Source: Flavobacteriaceae bacterium PS02293 (GTDB lineage Bacteria; Bacteroidota; Bacteroidia; Flavobacteriales; Weeksellaceae). Taken from it: a stretch of DNA of 64,000 bases. Every line of letters starts with the position of its first letter. The stretch's first letter is position 1. The notes under the pieces are model-generated. The model was given only the letters and a program-made list of their open reading frames with translations. It had not been told where the DNA came from and made no database searches. The DNA lies in assembly GCA_029960045.1 (NCBI GenBank), contig JASCOV010000004.1, positions 1 through 64,000 of the forward strand. Direction: 5' to 3'. Below are positions 35,901-44,040 of the stretch, in pieces. The position numbers were made by a program, and so were the translations under genes.

Positions 35901-36297
35901 AGAACTTCAAAAAAGGAATATCCAGTTTGAATATCTTACCGGACAGACAAAAAAAAGAGCCGAAAAAGTCAATAAATTTCAGGAAAATGAACAAGTTCGT
36001 GTGTTTTTAATCAGCCTAAAAGCCGGTGGGACAGGTTTGAATTTAACAGAAGCCGATTACGTCTACCTCGTTGACCCGTGGTGGAATCCCGCCGTGGAAA
36101 ATCAGGCCATCGACCGCTGTTACCGCATCGGACAAAAGAAAAACGTCATTGCCGTACGGTTGATTTGTCCCAACACGGTTGAAGAAAAAATTATGAAACT
36201 TCAGCAATCAAAAAAAGAATTAGCGAACGATTTAATTACGACAGACAATTCGGTTTTCAAAAAATTATCGAAGCAGGATTTGATGGAAATGTTGTAA
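32947..36297 (+). CDS. SNF2 family helicase with SWIM zinc finger
   Basis: An 1116-residue Swi2/Snf2-type DNA translocase of the RapA/HepA-like bacterial group. The N-terminal SWIM finger is CPCNAPKTKMCRH (Cys78, Cys80, Cys88, His90). Then comes a long variable region with an SNF2-associated bacterial domain (about 400-640) and the motor: LADDMGLGKT (Lys690), FLDESQAIKNP (DExx box near 781), VLTGTPIENN, and in lobe 2 KAGGTGLNL and DRCYRIGQKK. Expected to remodel protein-DNA complexes, perhaps at stalled RNA polymerase. It stands alone and breaks up the regulator/oxidoreductase series. Confidence 0.92.
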   Translation: MQELRNQYIFKNINFSGFSIFDIQKYCSERIDIDRENLKDIQPYFIEINAGVFYKPLSNIDFPSVAVNFIGSSLILECPCNAPKTKMCRHQAQVLYTIIERQDLRIFFDEKLRRKKLEDFAKDYGLENEPNLDEYFQLEHIHNSLKIEPRIKELIKLNSDELQQKLLPKKNNHFHEIKVQNPSKKMFLVIKKNKYYDRFGIELFEAETTQSGKIKNPITAIDPSNLIWKAETIDEAKFYTAVLKFENNQTDEKNDADLEALKMMVKNPLRLPTFYHDKDISENVSAKSIVSVDLKSLNLDIELSVFKKEPFFEITGGLWLNDVLQSFKNIKIQFNYFLFHDKTLHLVTNLDMLRVLEFFKSNREILLVHSSKFEEFKQNILANLEKQIKISYAYIQPATQKQLAEKSFDEKVEKIIYLADQNEYISITPVMKYGNVEIPVFSRKQIFDTDQNGNIFQVERDDKEEIKFTATIMQQHSEFAEQIEQYEYFYLHKEKFLDENWFLEAFEKWRNEGIVILGFNELKKNKLNANKAVVSIVVVSGINWFNTEIDVKFGNQKASLKQLHKSIRNKSKFVQLDDGTNGILPEEWMKKLNLYFDSGEIYDELLRLPKSNFSEIKNLFDENVLSKEVSEEIETYNKALSENQNIPETEVPAELNATLRDYQKQGLDWLNYLDDFNFGSCLADDMGLGKTLQIIAFILSQNKKHSQNTNLVVVPTSLLFNWQAEVEKFAPSIKILTHYGANRIKNTLHFAGHEIVLTTYGMLLSDIQFLKDFHFNYVFLDESQAIKNPNSERYRAARLLKSRNKVVLTGTPIENNTFDIYGQLSFAIPGLLGSKQYFRDIYSIPIDKFENTKRATDLQQKIKPFILRRTKKQVAKELPDKTEMVIYCEMGEEQRRIYNAYEKELREYISAKDEHEIAKNSMHVLTGLTKLRQICDSPALLKDEEQFGDSSAKIEVLMEQIENKSSQHKILVFSQFVSMLDLIKEELQKRNIQFEYLTGQTKKRAEKVNKFQENEQVRVFLISLKAGGTGLNLTEADYVYLVDPWWNPAVENQAIDRCYRIGQKKNVIAVRLICPNTVEEKIMKLQQSKKELANDLITTDNSVFKKLSKQDLMEML

Positions 36298-36354
36298 GAA
36301 TTTATTTTTTATGGCAGCTTTTGACTGCGTCGAATAGCGATTTTAAATTATTTT

Positions 36355-36460
36355 ATGGCAGCTTTTCCGCCTTCCGTTCCCGCTTTTTTGCAAATTTTCC
36401 AAAGCTTTCCCATCGCTTAAATTTGCAAAAAGAGCTCCACTCAAGTCGGGCTGCGAGATT
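36355..36460 (+). ncRNA. Structured intergenic element (possible RNA)
   Basis: GCAGC (36358-36362) pairs with GCTGC (36450-36454), enclosing CTTTTTTGCAAATTT (36383-36397) that pairs with AAATTTGCAAAAAG, plus conserved-looking loops (TTCCGCCTTCCGTTCCCGC and GAGCTCCACTCAAGTCGGGC). A shorter echo, TTTATGGCAGCTTTTGACTG, lies just upstream at 36309. The style matches multi-copy intergenic elements of Flavobacteriia, but it differs from the 30576/49739 family. It lies between the SNF2 gene and operator copy b. Identity not established. Confidence 0.4.
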
Positions 36461-36542
36461 CGGTTTCAAAAGATATTCTCTCTATTTCGGTTGTTTTATT
36501 ATTCATCACATTCATTTTTAAACAAAGCATAAACATCTAATC

Positions 36543-36578
36543 TGTAAAAATGGTAAGAGAAGCAGTAATTCGTATAAC
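36543..36578 (+). promoter_or_regulatory. AraC-type operator, family 1, copy b
   Basis: Half-sites TGTAAAAATGGTAAG (36543) and AGTAATTCGTATAAC (36564) are 21 bp apart, preceded by AATC. The -7 box GACATTTG (36600-36607) begins 36 bases after the second half-site start. The aldo/keto reductase starts at 36676. Confidence 0.78.
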
Positions 36579-36615
36579 AAATGCTTTCAACAATCATCGG
36601 ACATTTGTAATGTGA

Positions 36616-37656
<1,041 letters not shown>

Positions 37657-37687
37657 TTGCTCAATCAATTTAAAAAATAGTAGTGTG

Positions 37688-37721
37688 AATCTGCGGAGAA
37701 AATGTTTTCCGCAGATTTTTA
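37688..37721 (+). terminator. Terminator of aldo/keto reductase gene
   Basis: AATCTGCGGA pairs with TCCGCAGATT and is followed by a T-rich run. Confidence 0.88.
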
Positions 37722-37749
37722 TTTAAAAGTAAAATAAATCTAATTAATT

Positions 37750-38322
37750 ATGAAAAAAGTATTGATAATCGGCGCTTCGGGAAGTTTGGCGCAATATGTA
37801 ATTGAAGCTTCTAAAAATTTAGATAACATAGAACTTACTTTATTTTTAAGAAACAGAAACAGAATTTCAACAGAACTTTCAGAAGGTTGCAAAATTATTG
37901 AAGGCGACGCTTTGAATTTTGATGATATTAAAAATGCAGTAGCCAATCAGGATATTGTTTATGTAAATCTTGAAGGAAATCTCGAATTGATGTCCAAAAA
38001 TATCGTAAAAGCAATGCAGGAAGAAGGCGTGAAAAGAATCATCGCTATCAGTTCAATCGGAATTTACGACCAGCCTTTGAAACCCGTTTTGGTTCCTTAC
38101 AGAAAATTGGCAGATGTGATTGAATATTCAGGTTTAGATTATACGATTTTAAGACCAGATTGGTTTACGAATGCTGATGAAATTGATTATACTTTAACCA
38201 AAAAAGGTACGCCTGAAACGGGTTCTGCAATTTCCAGAAAAAGTATTGCTGATTTTGTTTCTAAATTGCTGATTTACCCGAATCTTTATATCAATGAAAA
38301 TTTAGGAATCAGTAAACCATAA
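37750..38322 (+). CDS. NAD(P)-binding protein (atypical SDR)
   Basis: A 190-residue Rossmann-fold protein of the NAD(P)H-binding/NmrA-like atypical SDR type. IIGASGSLAQYVIEA (about 5-19) is the GxxGxxG-type nucleotide loop, FLRNRNRI supplies the basic residue for NADP, and IAISSIGIYDQP and YTILRPDWF mark the later strands. No canonical YxxxK active site is seen, so it may be a sensor or an epimerase-like enzyme. A hairpin terminator follows directly. Confidence 0.85.
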   Translation: MKKVLIIGASGSLAQYVIEASKNLDNIELTLFLRNRNRISTELSEGCKIIEGDALNFDDIKNAVANQDIVYVNLEGNLELMSKNIVKAMQEEGVKRIIAISSIGIYDQPLKPVLVPYRKLADVIEYSGLDYTILRPDWFTNADEIDYTLTKKGTPETGSAISRKSIADFVSKLLIYPNLYINENLGISKP

Positions 38323-38325
38323 TAA

Positions 38326-38354
38326 AAGGCTGAAGTTCAAACTTTAGCCTTATT
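38326..38354 (+). terminator. Terminator after the atypical SDR gene
   Basis: AAGGCTGAAGT pairs with ACTTTAGCCTT (one mismatch) and is followed by ATTTT; probably bidirectional with the convergent gene at 38377. Confidence 0.8.
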
Positions 38355-38376
38355 TTACAAATCTAAGGTGTTGATT

Positions 38377-38691
38377 TTAAACGATTTTCAAAGATTGAAT
38401 TAACCCGTCTTCAAATTCGTAATGATAAGTCAATGTAATCGGACTTCCGGGAAATGTTCCGGAAACTTCAGTTTTCAATGTATGTTCAGTTTCGGAATAT
38501 TCAAGAGGTTTCATTGTTGCCTGATATTCTTTATTGGCTTTTTCTATCCAATTTTCAATTTCTTTTCTTCCGTTGTGCGTTTTTCCTTCGTCAAAAACTA
38601 CGGCTGTTTCGGTAAAACACGTTGCGTAAGAAGCGCTGTCAAAATTGTTTTGTGTTTCAATTAATTTGGTAACTACTGTTGGTAAATTCAT
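38377..38691 (-). CDS. NTF2-like (SnoaL-type) protein
   Basis: A 104-residue protein with the NTF2-like cone fold: VTKLIETQNNFDSASYATCF, VFDEGKTHNGRKEIENWIEK and a beta-rich end (VSGTFPGSPITLTYHYEFED). Members include isomerases, hydratases and non-catalytic partners; no function can be fixed. It lies 20 bp downstream of the SDR gene at 38712 on the same strand and probably shares its transcript. A distant relative is at 58172. Confidence 0.82.
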   Translation of the reverse strand: MNLPTVVTKLIETQNNFDSASYATCFTETAVVFDEGKTHNGRKEIENWIEKANKEYQATMKPLEYSETEHTLKTEVSGTFPGSPITLTYHYEFEDGLIQSLKIV

Positions 38692-38711
38692 TTTTTATAT
38701 TTTTAAGATTA

Positions 38712-39503
38712 TTAAATGGTCGGAACTGTTCCTCCATCAATTATATATTCTGTCCCTGTCAAATAATTGGCTCTTGGTGAAACCAAAAATCCTACGAGTT
38801 CGGCAACATCTTCTGGCTCAGCAGGTTTTCCAAACGGTATTCCTCCCAATGCATTCATAACACTTTGCTGTGCTTCTTCTACAGTACTGTTTGCATTTCT
38901 CGCAATCTCATCCAAAAAGGCTTTCGAAGCTGTTGTATTAATCCATCCTGGCGAAACAGTCAGCACGCGGACACCTTTAGGCGAAACTTCATTAGATAAA
39001 CTTTTACTATAGTTTCTCAACCCTGCTTTTGCAGATGCATACGGCAAAGTAGAGTCGTACAAAGGCAATTTCCCTTGGATGGAAGCAATGTGAATAATTA
39101 CACCATTTTTTCGTTCAATCATTTGCGGTAAAAATCCTCTGTCTAATCTTACAGGAGCCAGCAAATTAGCCTGTAAAGTCGATTCCCAATCTTCATCAGA
39201 CAATACGCTAAATCCACCTGCAGGTGTTGACGAAGAACCAAGGTTGTTCACAAGAATATCCAACCTCCCGTAAGTCGATAACACTTCGTCGATTACTTTT
39301 TGCGTTCCTTCTGCTTTACTTAAATCTGCCGAAATGAAATATAGTTTTTCGTTGGTTGCTTCAGGCGCATTTCTCGCGGTAATAATTACGGTTGCGCCAG
39401 CTTGTAAAAGCCTTTCTGCTATTGCTTTTCCTGCTCCTTTTGTTCCACCAGTTACTAAGGCAATTTTGCCAGATAATTCGTTGTTGAAATTAAATTGTTC
39501 CAT
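38712..39503 (-). CDS. SDR family oxidoreductase
   Basis: A 263-residue short-chain dehydrogenase. VTGGTKGAGKAIAERL (about 17-32) is the cofactor loop, ILVNNLGSSS (about 92) is a variant of NNAG with Leu for Ala, and IASIQGKLPLYDSTLPYASAK provides Ser, Tyr and Lys (Tyr near 161). The C-terminus ends in the usual YIIDGGTVPTI. It is divergent from the HxlR gene at 39632. The 128-bp gap carries an HxlR-side promoter and a palindrome, so this gene is probably repressed by that regulator. Confidence 0.9.
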   Translation of the reverse strand: MEQFNFNNELSGKIALVTGGTKGAGKAIAERLLQAGATVIITARNAPEATNEKLYFISADLSKAEGTQKVIDEVLSTYGRLDILVNNLGSSSTPAGGFSVLSDEDWESTLQANLLAPVRLDRGFLPQMIERKNGVIIHIASIQGKLPLYDSTLPYASAKAGLRNYSKSLSNEVSPKGVRVLTVSPGWINTTASKAFLDEIARNANSTVEEAQQSVMNALGGIPFGKPAEPEDVAELVGFLVSPRANYLTGTEYIIDGGTVPTI

Positions 39504-39574
39504 TTTTAATAATTATTTATAGGGCAAAATTGAAGCATAAAAACAGTTTAGACAAGTACGGAATTACGATTCGG

Positions 39575-39627
39575 ATAGGGATAAATTTTTCCCCTATTGT
39601 ACAATTTGGAACATAGGTTTACATTTG
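39575..39627 (+). promoter_or_regulatory. HxlR promoter with candidate operator
   Basis: TTG (39597-39599), 20 bases, then TACATTTG (39620-39627) is a full Bacteroidota promoter. The predicted start, about 39633, coincides with ATG 39632, so the hxlR-type mRNA may be leaderless. The inverted repeat ATAGGG (39575) / CCCTAT (39592-39597) overlaps the -33 element and is a candidate binding site. Confidence 0.6.
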
Positions 39628-39631
39628 TCTT

Positions 39632-40000
39632 ATGTATGAAAGAAAGATTTTACCAAACCTGAATTGTGGGTTAGATTTGATTGGCGAAGTGCTTTATGGA
39701 AAATGGAAAATCCGTTTACTGTGGTTTATCAACCAAGGACATCAACGCCCGAGTGAACTTCAGCGAAAAATTCCCGATGCGACAAGACGAGTTTTAAATA
39801 TTCAATTGAAAGAATTGGAAGACCACGAATTGATTACCAAGAAAATTTATCCTGTTGTACCACCAAAAGTGGAGTACAGTTTAACGGAATTTGGAGAAAC
39901 CTTAATTCCCGTAATTTCTACATTGGGAAATTGGGGCGATAAAAATGAAGAACGTTTAAGGTCGGTTATTTTGAGGGGATTGAATTCTGAGAATCAGTAG
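39632..40000 (+). CDS. HxlR family winged-helix regulator
   Basis: A 122-residue regulator with the HxlR winged helix: LIGEVLYGKWKIRLLWFINQ (entry helix), PSELQRKIPDATRRVLNIQL (recognition helix) and the wing around VVPPKVEYSLTEFGETLIP. NCGLDLIGEV contains an N-terminal Cys, as in redox- or aldehyde-sensing HxlR proteins such as YodB/HypR; a thiol switch is inference. Divergent from the SDR at 38712, its likely target. Confidence 0.9.
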   Translation: MYERKILPNLNCGLDLIGEVLYGKWKIRLLWFINQGHQRPSELQRKIPDATRRVLNIQLKELEDHELITKKIYPVVPPKVEYSLTEFGETLIPVISTLGNWGDKNEERLRSVILRGLNSENQ

Positions 40001-40098
40001 TTTGATTTTTAAAATAAAGGAATGGTTTAACCGAATTTGTATTTTAATAAAAAATTGAGAAATTAGTCAAAGAGAAACGTTTTTATATCTTTGTTTCA

Positions 40099-40962
40099 AT
40101 GAAAATTTTTAAAAATTTCACTTCTTATAACGAATACATCGGTACAACAAAACCGCTGGACAACGATATTGACATTGGTTATTACGACCCGCCGAATATG
40201 CTATTGAAGTCGGAACCTGTTGCGGTAGATTTTTACAGGATTTCTTTTAAAATTAATCTTAAAAATAAAAATACGCCAGACAAAAAACCAATTACTGCTG
40301 TGTTTTTTAACAGTCCGGAAATGATTGTCAATGAAGGTTGGGATGTAGAACCGACTTACACCGGAATGTACCTTCAGCTTTCCAAAAAAGTGATTGAGGA
40401 AAACAGATTTCTCTTCAAAACTTATCTGGATTACGGACAGCACGAAGCTTTGTATTTGACGAATGAAGAAGTGGCGGAGATTTCTGCGGTTTTTCAATTA
40501 ATGCTTAAATATTATGAAAGTGAAAAACGACATTTTGGAGTGTTGATTTCTTACGTTAATGTTGTGATTTCTTTGGTAGAAGCGTTTTACAAAAGACAAT
40601 TTTCTACCGACCCGAAACAATATAACAGAGTGGTCACAGATTTTCAACAAAGTTTGATTGAATATTATAATCAGCCTGTAAAGCAACTTCCGAATGTTCA
40701 GTATTTTGCAGATAAATTAGGATTAACAGCCAATTATTTAGGCGATATTATCAAACATTTTACCCAAAAATCTGCATTAGAAAACATTCACGAATTTGTC
40801 ATTAAAAAAGCCAAAGAATTATTGAAGCAAAACATAGAAATGAATACCACTGAAATTGCTTACGAACTAGGCTTCGAGTATCCCAATTACTTTTCAAAAT
40901 TCTTCAAAAAGCAAGTGGGAATGAGTCCTAAAGAATATAGACAACAATCGAATAAAGAATAA
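40099..40962 (+). CDS. AraC family regulator
   Basis: A 287-residue AraC-type regulator: a variable sensor domain (about 1-175; VDFYRISFKINLKN, TGMYLQLSKKVIEENRFLF) and a C-terminal double helix-turn-helix (about 190-285; FADKLGLTANYLGDIIKHF, TTEIAYELGFEYPNYFSKFF, VGMSPKEYRQQ). TATCTTTG (40086-40093) fits a -7 box only 5 bases before the ATG, so the mRNA is leaderless or the true start is further in. No 21-bp direct repeat was found upstream of it; the nearest unassigned operator is at 41884. Confidence 0.88.
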   Translation: MKIFKNFTSYNEYIGTTKPLDNDIDIGYYDPPNMLLKSEPVAVDFYRISFKINLKNKNTPDKKPITAVFFNSPEMIVNEGWDVEPTYTGMYLQLSKKVIEENRFLFKTYLDYGQHEALYLTNEEVAEISAVFQLMLKYYESEKRHFGVLISYVNVVISLVEAFYKRQFSTDPKQYNRVVTDFQQSLIEYYNQPVKQLPNVQYFADKLGLTANYLGDIIKHFTQKSALENIHEFVIKKAKELLKQNIEMNTTEIAYELGFEYPNYFSKFFKKQVGMSPKEYRQQSNKE

Positions 40963-40992
40963 TAAAGTGCAACTTTACCCACAACATTAAAT

Positions 40993-41715
40993 ATGGCAAA
41001 ATTAATATTAGATACTAGTACTTGGTTAGACCTAGCTAAACCAAGAATTGAAGAAGTTTTAATCGAACTTGAAGAACAAGTTAAAAATGGAATTACTGTG
41101 CTCTTGACTTGTGATATAATAGTTGATGAATGGGAAAGGAATAAACCTCGTGTACTTCAAGATGTAATTGCTAGTATTCGTAATCACGCAAAAAGTGCTA
41201 TGAAAATGGCAGAGCTTCTTCCTGATAGTGACAAAGAAGAACTTAAAAAAATTATTGAAAAATACACTAAGGTTCAATCTGACCAAGAAATACTTGCAGA
41301 AGTATTTTTCAACAGAGTGGAAAAATTAATAAAAGGTTCTGAAATATTTAAAATTGAAGACAAACTTAAATTAGATATGGCAAATCGAGCTCTCATTAAA
41401 CAAGCACCGTTTCATAATAGTAAAAACAATATGGCTGATGCTCTACTTTATTTTGGAGCTGTTGAACACGTTATAAAAGAAAATCAAATTGCTACAGACT
41501 TAATTTTTGTTACATCAAATTACAAAGAATTTAGTGACCCAAGCGATTTGACTAAAATTCATCCAGACCTAGAAAAGTGGAATGTACACTTTTCAAATAA
41601 TCTTGCTCAAGCTCTTAAAATGCGAAAGGATGCAATAGATTTAATGGATGAATATCACGAGCATCAGTTTTGGAATTGGATTGAGATGGAGGCGGAAATT
41701 GCTAGAGGAAAATAA
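40993..41715 (+). CDS. PIN-domain protein (DUF4935-like)
   Basis: A 240-residue predicted RNase of the PIN fold, DUF4935 type. LILDTSTWLDLAK (Asp7) is the first acidic residue, TCDIIVDEWERN supplies the middle acidic residues, and NNMADALLYFGAVEHV (Asp near 149) with FVTSNYKEFSDP completes the site. Lower GC than its neighbours and a lone position, with no antitoxin gene beside it, suggest acquisition. It could be an orphan toxin or a defence nuclease. The 30-bp gap after the AraC gene has no terminator that I can see. Confidence 0.75.
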   Translation: MAKLILDTSTWLDLAKPRIEEVLIELEEQVKNGITVLLTCDIIVDEWERNKPRVLQDVIASIRNHAKSAMKMAELLPDSDKEELKKIIEKYTKVQSDQEILAEVFFNRVEKLIKGSEIFKIEDKLKLDMANRALIKQAPFHNSKNNMADALLYFGAVEHVIKENQIATDLIFVTSNYKEFSDPSDLTKIHPDLEKWNVHFSNNLAQALKMRKDAIDLMDEYHEHQFWNWIEMEAEIARGK

Positions 41716-41852
41716 ACGTAATAGCTAACAACAGTTTGATAAAATATTGAGTTCAGCACTAAAATTGAATACTGTTCTTCAATGAATCCTTTATATAAAA
41801 CAAAATAATTAGGCTTTGATTTTCGGCTCTTTGCCAAGTTGAGAAAAGTACA

Positions 41853-41878
41853 ACGTCTTCGAAAGAAGGCGTTTTTTG
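41853..41878 (+). terminator. Terminator upstream of the exported MdaB-like gene
   Basis: ACGTCTTC pairs with GAAGGCGT around GAAA and is followed by six T. It ends transcription from the PIN gene and makes ATG 41876 an impossible start for the next gene. Confidence 0.82.
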
Positions 41879-41883
41879 TTATC

Positions 41884-41948
41884 CGTAATTTGTTTCTTTT
41901 TTATTGGTAATCTGTCTCCGTCGGTTTTTCCAATCGCTTTTACTTTTG
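41884..41948 (+). promoter_or_regulatory. AraC-type operator, family 6, with promoter
   Basis: GTAATTTGTTTC (41885) and GTAATCTGTCTC (41907) match at 10 of 12 positions and are 22 bp apart. A good -7 box, TACTTTTG (41941-41948), follows 34 bases after the start of the second half-site. ATG 41972 is 23 bp downstream. The half-sites resemble the second half-site of family 1 (GTAATTCGTATAAC), so the same or a related AraC protein may bind. Confidence 0.65.
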
Positions 41949-41971
41949 TATTGTCATTAAATATTCAATCA

Positions 41972-42667
41972 ATGAAAGCAAAAAATATCATTTCTCTATT
42001 TCTAATTTTAATTTCATTCGGAATAAAATTAAACGCCCAAAAAACATCTTCAAAAGAAATTCCCAAACAGAAAACGGTTTTATTGATTAACACCCATTTG
42101 ACTTATGTCGGTTGGTCTGAAGGCAAATTGAACGCTTCATTTTATAACAAAGCCAAAGAATTTTTTATTTCTAAAAACTATAAAGTTATGGAAACAAAAG
42201 TGGAAGATGGTTACAATCCCGATGAAGAAGTCGAGAAACATTTGCAGGCAGATATTGTGATTCTGCAAACTCCTGTCAATTGGGAAAACACGCCGTGGAT
42301 TTATAAAAAATATGTGGATGAAGTTTTTAACAGTGCTTTAAAAAGCAAAAAAATCCTTTCCGGAGACGGACGTTCGGCAGAAGAAGGTTCAAAACAATAC
42401 GGAATGGGCGGAAAAATGCAAGGCAAAAAGTTTATGATTTGTGCCACTTGGAACGCACCGGAAGAAAGTTTTAACGATAAAAATCAATATTTATTTAAAG
42501 GAAAAAGTGCTGATGATGCTTTGTTTAATGTAGGCGCCAATTATTTGTTTACGGGTTTTGAAGTCGTTGCCGGATATTACTGCTACGATGTTTATCACAA
42601 CAAACATATCAAAGAAGATTTGGAAAATTATCCAAAATATTTACAGAAAGTATTTAAAATCAAGTAA
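41972..42667 (+). CDS. Exported MdaB-like NAD(P)H:quinone reductase
   Basis: A flavodoxin-fold oxidoreductase of the MdaB/KefF group, 231 residues from ATG 41972. An N-terminal signal peptide (IISLFLILISFGIKLNAQ, about 4-21) precedes the enzyme domain: VLLINTHLTYVGWSEGKLN (flavin phosphate loop), VILQTPVNWENTPWIYKKYV and DGRSAEEGSKQYGMGGKMQG. MdaB proteins reduce quinones by two electrons with FAD and NAD(P)H and are normally cytoplasmic, so an exported copy is odd. The next gene (42689) is a copy without the signal, about 60% alike by eye, 21 bp downstream. Confidence 0.85.
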   Translation: MKAKNIISLFLILISFGIKLNAQKTSSKEIPKQKTVLLINTHLTYVGWSEGKLNASFYNKAKEFFISKNYKVMETKVEDGYNPDEEVEKHLQADIVILQTPVNWENTPWIYKKYVDEVFNSALKSKKILSGDGRSAEEGSKQYGMGGKMQGKKFMICATWNAPEESFNDKNQYLFKGKSADDALFNVGANYLFTGFEVVAGYYCYDVYHNKHIKEDLENYPKYLQKVFKIK

Positions 42668-42688
42668 AAATATTCAATAGAAATTACA

Positions 42689-43294
42689 ATGAATTCAACT
42701 AAAAAAGTACTCTTAATTAATACCCATTTAAACTATCCCAATTGGTCGGAAGGCCTTCTGAATGATGCTTTCAACCAAAAAGCCAAAGCATTTTTTCTGG
42801 AAAAAGGGTTTGAAGTTTTAGAAACAAAAGTAGAAGACGGTTACAATGCCGATGAAGAAGTTGAAAAACATATCGAAGCCGAGATTATCATTTTGCAAAC
42901 GCCGATTAATTGGTTTGGCGCACCTTGGATTTATAAAAAATATGTCGACGAGGTTTTCAATAGTGGATTACACAGTGCAAAATTTCTTTCCGGAGATGGC
43001 AGAACAAGAGAAGATGCAACCAGACAATATGGGACGGGCGGAAAAATGCAAGGCAAAAAGTTTATGGTTTGCGCTACTTGGAACGCTCCAAAAGCCAGTT
43101 TCGATGACCCAAATCAGGTTTTATTTGAAGGCAGAAGTACGGCAGATGTTCTCATCCAAATTACCAGCAATTATCGTTTTTGCGGTGCAGAAATCGTTGC
43201 TGATTATAATTGTTTTGACATTTTTAAAGACGGAGATATTGCCGGAGATTTAGAAAATTATCCGAAACATTTGGAAGATGTTTTTGAAGTTTAA
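42689..43294 (+). CDS. MdaB-like NAD(P)H:quinone reductase (cytoplasmic copy)
   Basis: A 201-residue flavodoxin-fold reductase without a signal peptide. VLLINTHLNYPNWSEGLLN is the flavin loop, IILQTPINWFGAPWIYKKYV the central motif, and YGTGGKMQGKKFMVCATWNAP the later one. It should detoxify quinones in the cytoplasm. Together with the exported copy directly upstream it looks like a tandem duplication in which one copy gained or lost an export signal. A terminator follows at 43299. Confidence 0.9.
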   Translation: MNSTKKVLLINTHLNYPNWSEGLLNDAFNQKAKAFFLEKGFEVLETKVEDGYNADEEVEKHIEAEIIILQTPINWFGAPWIYKKYVDEVFNSGLHSAKFLSGDGRTREDATRQYGTGGKMQGKKFMVCATWNAPKASFDDPNQVLFEGRSTADVLIQITSNYRFCGAEIVADYNCFDIFKDGDIAGDLENYPKHLEDVFEV

Positions 43295-43298
43295 ATTA

Positions 43299-43330
43299 AA
43301 AAGCTGAAGCGAAAACTTCAGCTTTTTTAA
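43299..43330 (+). terminator. Terminator of the MdaB-like pair
   Basis: AAAAGCTGAAG pairs with CTTCAGCTTTT around CGAAAA and ends in a T-run. Confidence 0.88.
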
Positions 43331-43351
43331 TCCTTTATTAATGTTTCAATA

Positions 43352-43951
43352 TTAAAAAATATAAAAAACACTTAGTTGTCCCACACCATTTTTAAAATCA
43401 GATTTTATAGCATCGGAATTGAATTTCCCAACATCCATAAATCCCTGATAATACCTTGCTCCAATTCCTAATCCTTTCACTGGACCAGCTTTGAACTGAT
43501 AACCCAAACCTCCAACAACGCCCGCATCTACTTTGTCTGCAAAATCTCCGAAGCTTGTGTTTTTCGCATCTTCAATCAGCATATTGGCTTGTGCGCCGGC
43601 TTCAAAATACAATCCGATTCCCGAATGATATTTTACGACAATAGGAACTGAAAGGTAAGAAAGTTTCAAATCTTCTTTTGTTCCAAATAAGTTGTCTTTA
43701 ATTTTTGCACCTTGAGTCGAATACAAAAAATCTTCCTGAATAGACCAGTTTTCCGTCAGTTTAAAATTGACAATCAATCCGCCGTGAAATCCTGCTAATC
43801 CTTCCGTGTCAAAATTGGTACCTGTAAAGTTGCTGTAATTTCCGCCCACTTTTACCCCGAATGAAAGTCTTTGGAATATTCCTCCAAAACTTTGTGCAGA
43901 TAAAATCTGTGTTGTAGCCAACATCAATCCTGCTAAAAATAATTTTTTCAT
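43352..43951 (-). CDS. Outer membrane beta-barrel protein (porin family)
   Basis: A 199-residue protein with a signal peptide (about 1-19: LFLAGLMLATTQILSAQ) and an eight-strand-like beta barrel of the OmpA-barrel/porT-like PF13568 type. Strands include SFGVKVGGNYSNFTG, GGLIVNFKLTENWSIQEDF and GIGARYYQGFMDVGK, ending in aromatic VGQLSVFYIF as expected for outer membrane insertion. Transport substrate unknown. It is divergent from the AraC gene at 44082, and a 21-bp-period repeat in the gap is placed to activate this gene. Confidence 0.88.
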   Translation of the reverse strand: MKKLFLAGLMLATTQILSAQSFGGIFQRLSFGVKVGGNYSNFTGTNFDTEGLAGFHGGLIVNFKLTENWSIQEDFLYSTQGAKIKDNLFGTKEDLKLSYLSVPIVVKYHSGIGLYFEAGAQANMLIEDAKNTSFGDFADKVDAGVVGGLGYQFKAGPVKGLGIGARYYQGFMDVGKFNSDAIKSDFKNGVGQLSVFYIF

Positions 43952-43975
43952 TTTTTTAAATAGTTAATTATGATG

Positions 43976-44040
43976 CAAAAGTATTTTGAATTGCTATTTT
44001 CCGAAAGTCCAAAAAGTAGTTTAAATTGGTCAAAAAGTCG
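43976..44040 (-). promoter_or_regulatory. AraC-type operator, family 5, with porin promoter
   Basis: On the minus strand the motif ACTTTTTG recurs at 44038 and 44017, 21 bp apart, within wider half-sites of the form CnACTTTTTGnnC. A consensus -7 box, TACTTTTG (43983-43976), begins about 36 bases after the start of the second half-site, the same geometry as the family-1 operators. On the plus strand, TATTTTTG (44052-44059) can serve the AraC gene. Confidence 0.65.

Noticed and set aside
41876..41971. Longer N-terminus for the exported MdaB-like gene
   Set aside because: It would start inside a terminator and run through the operator and -7 box.
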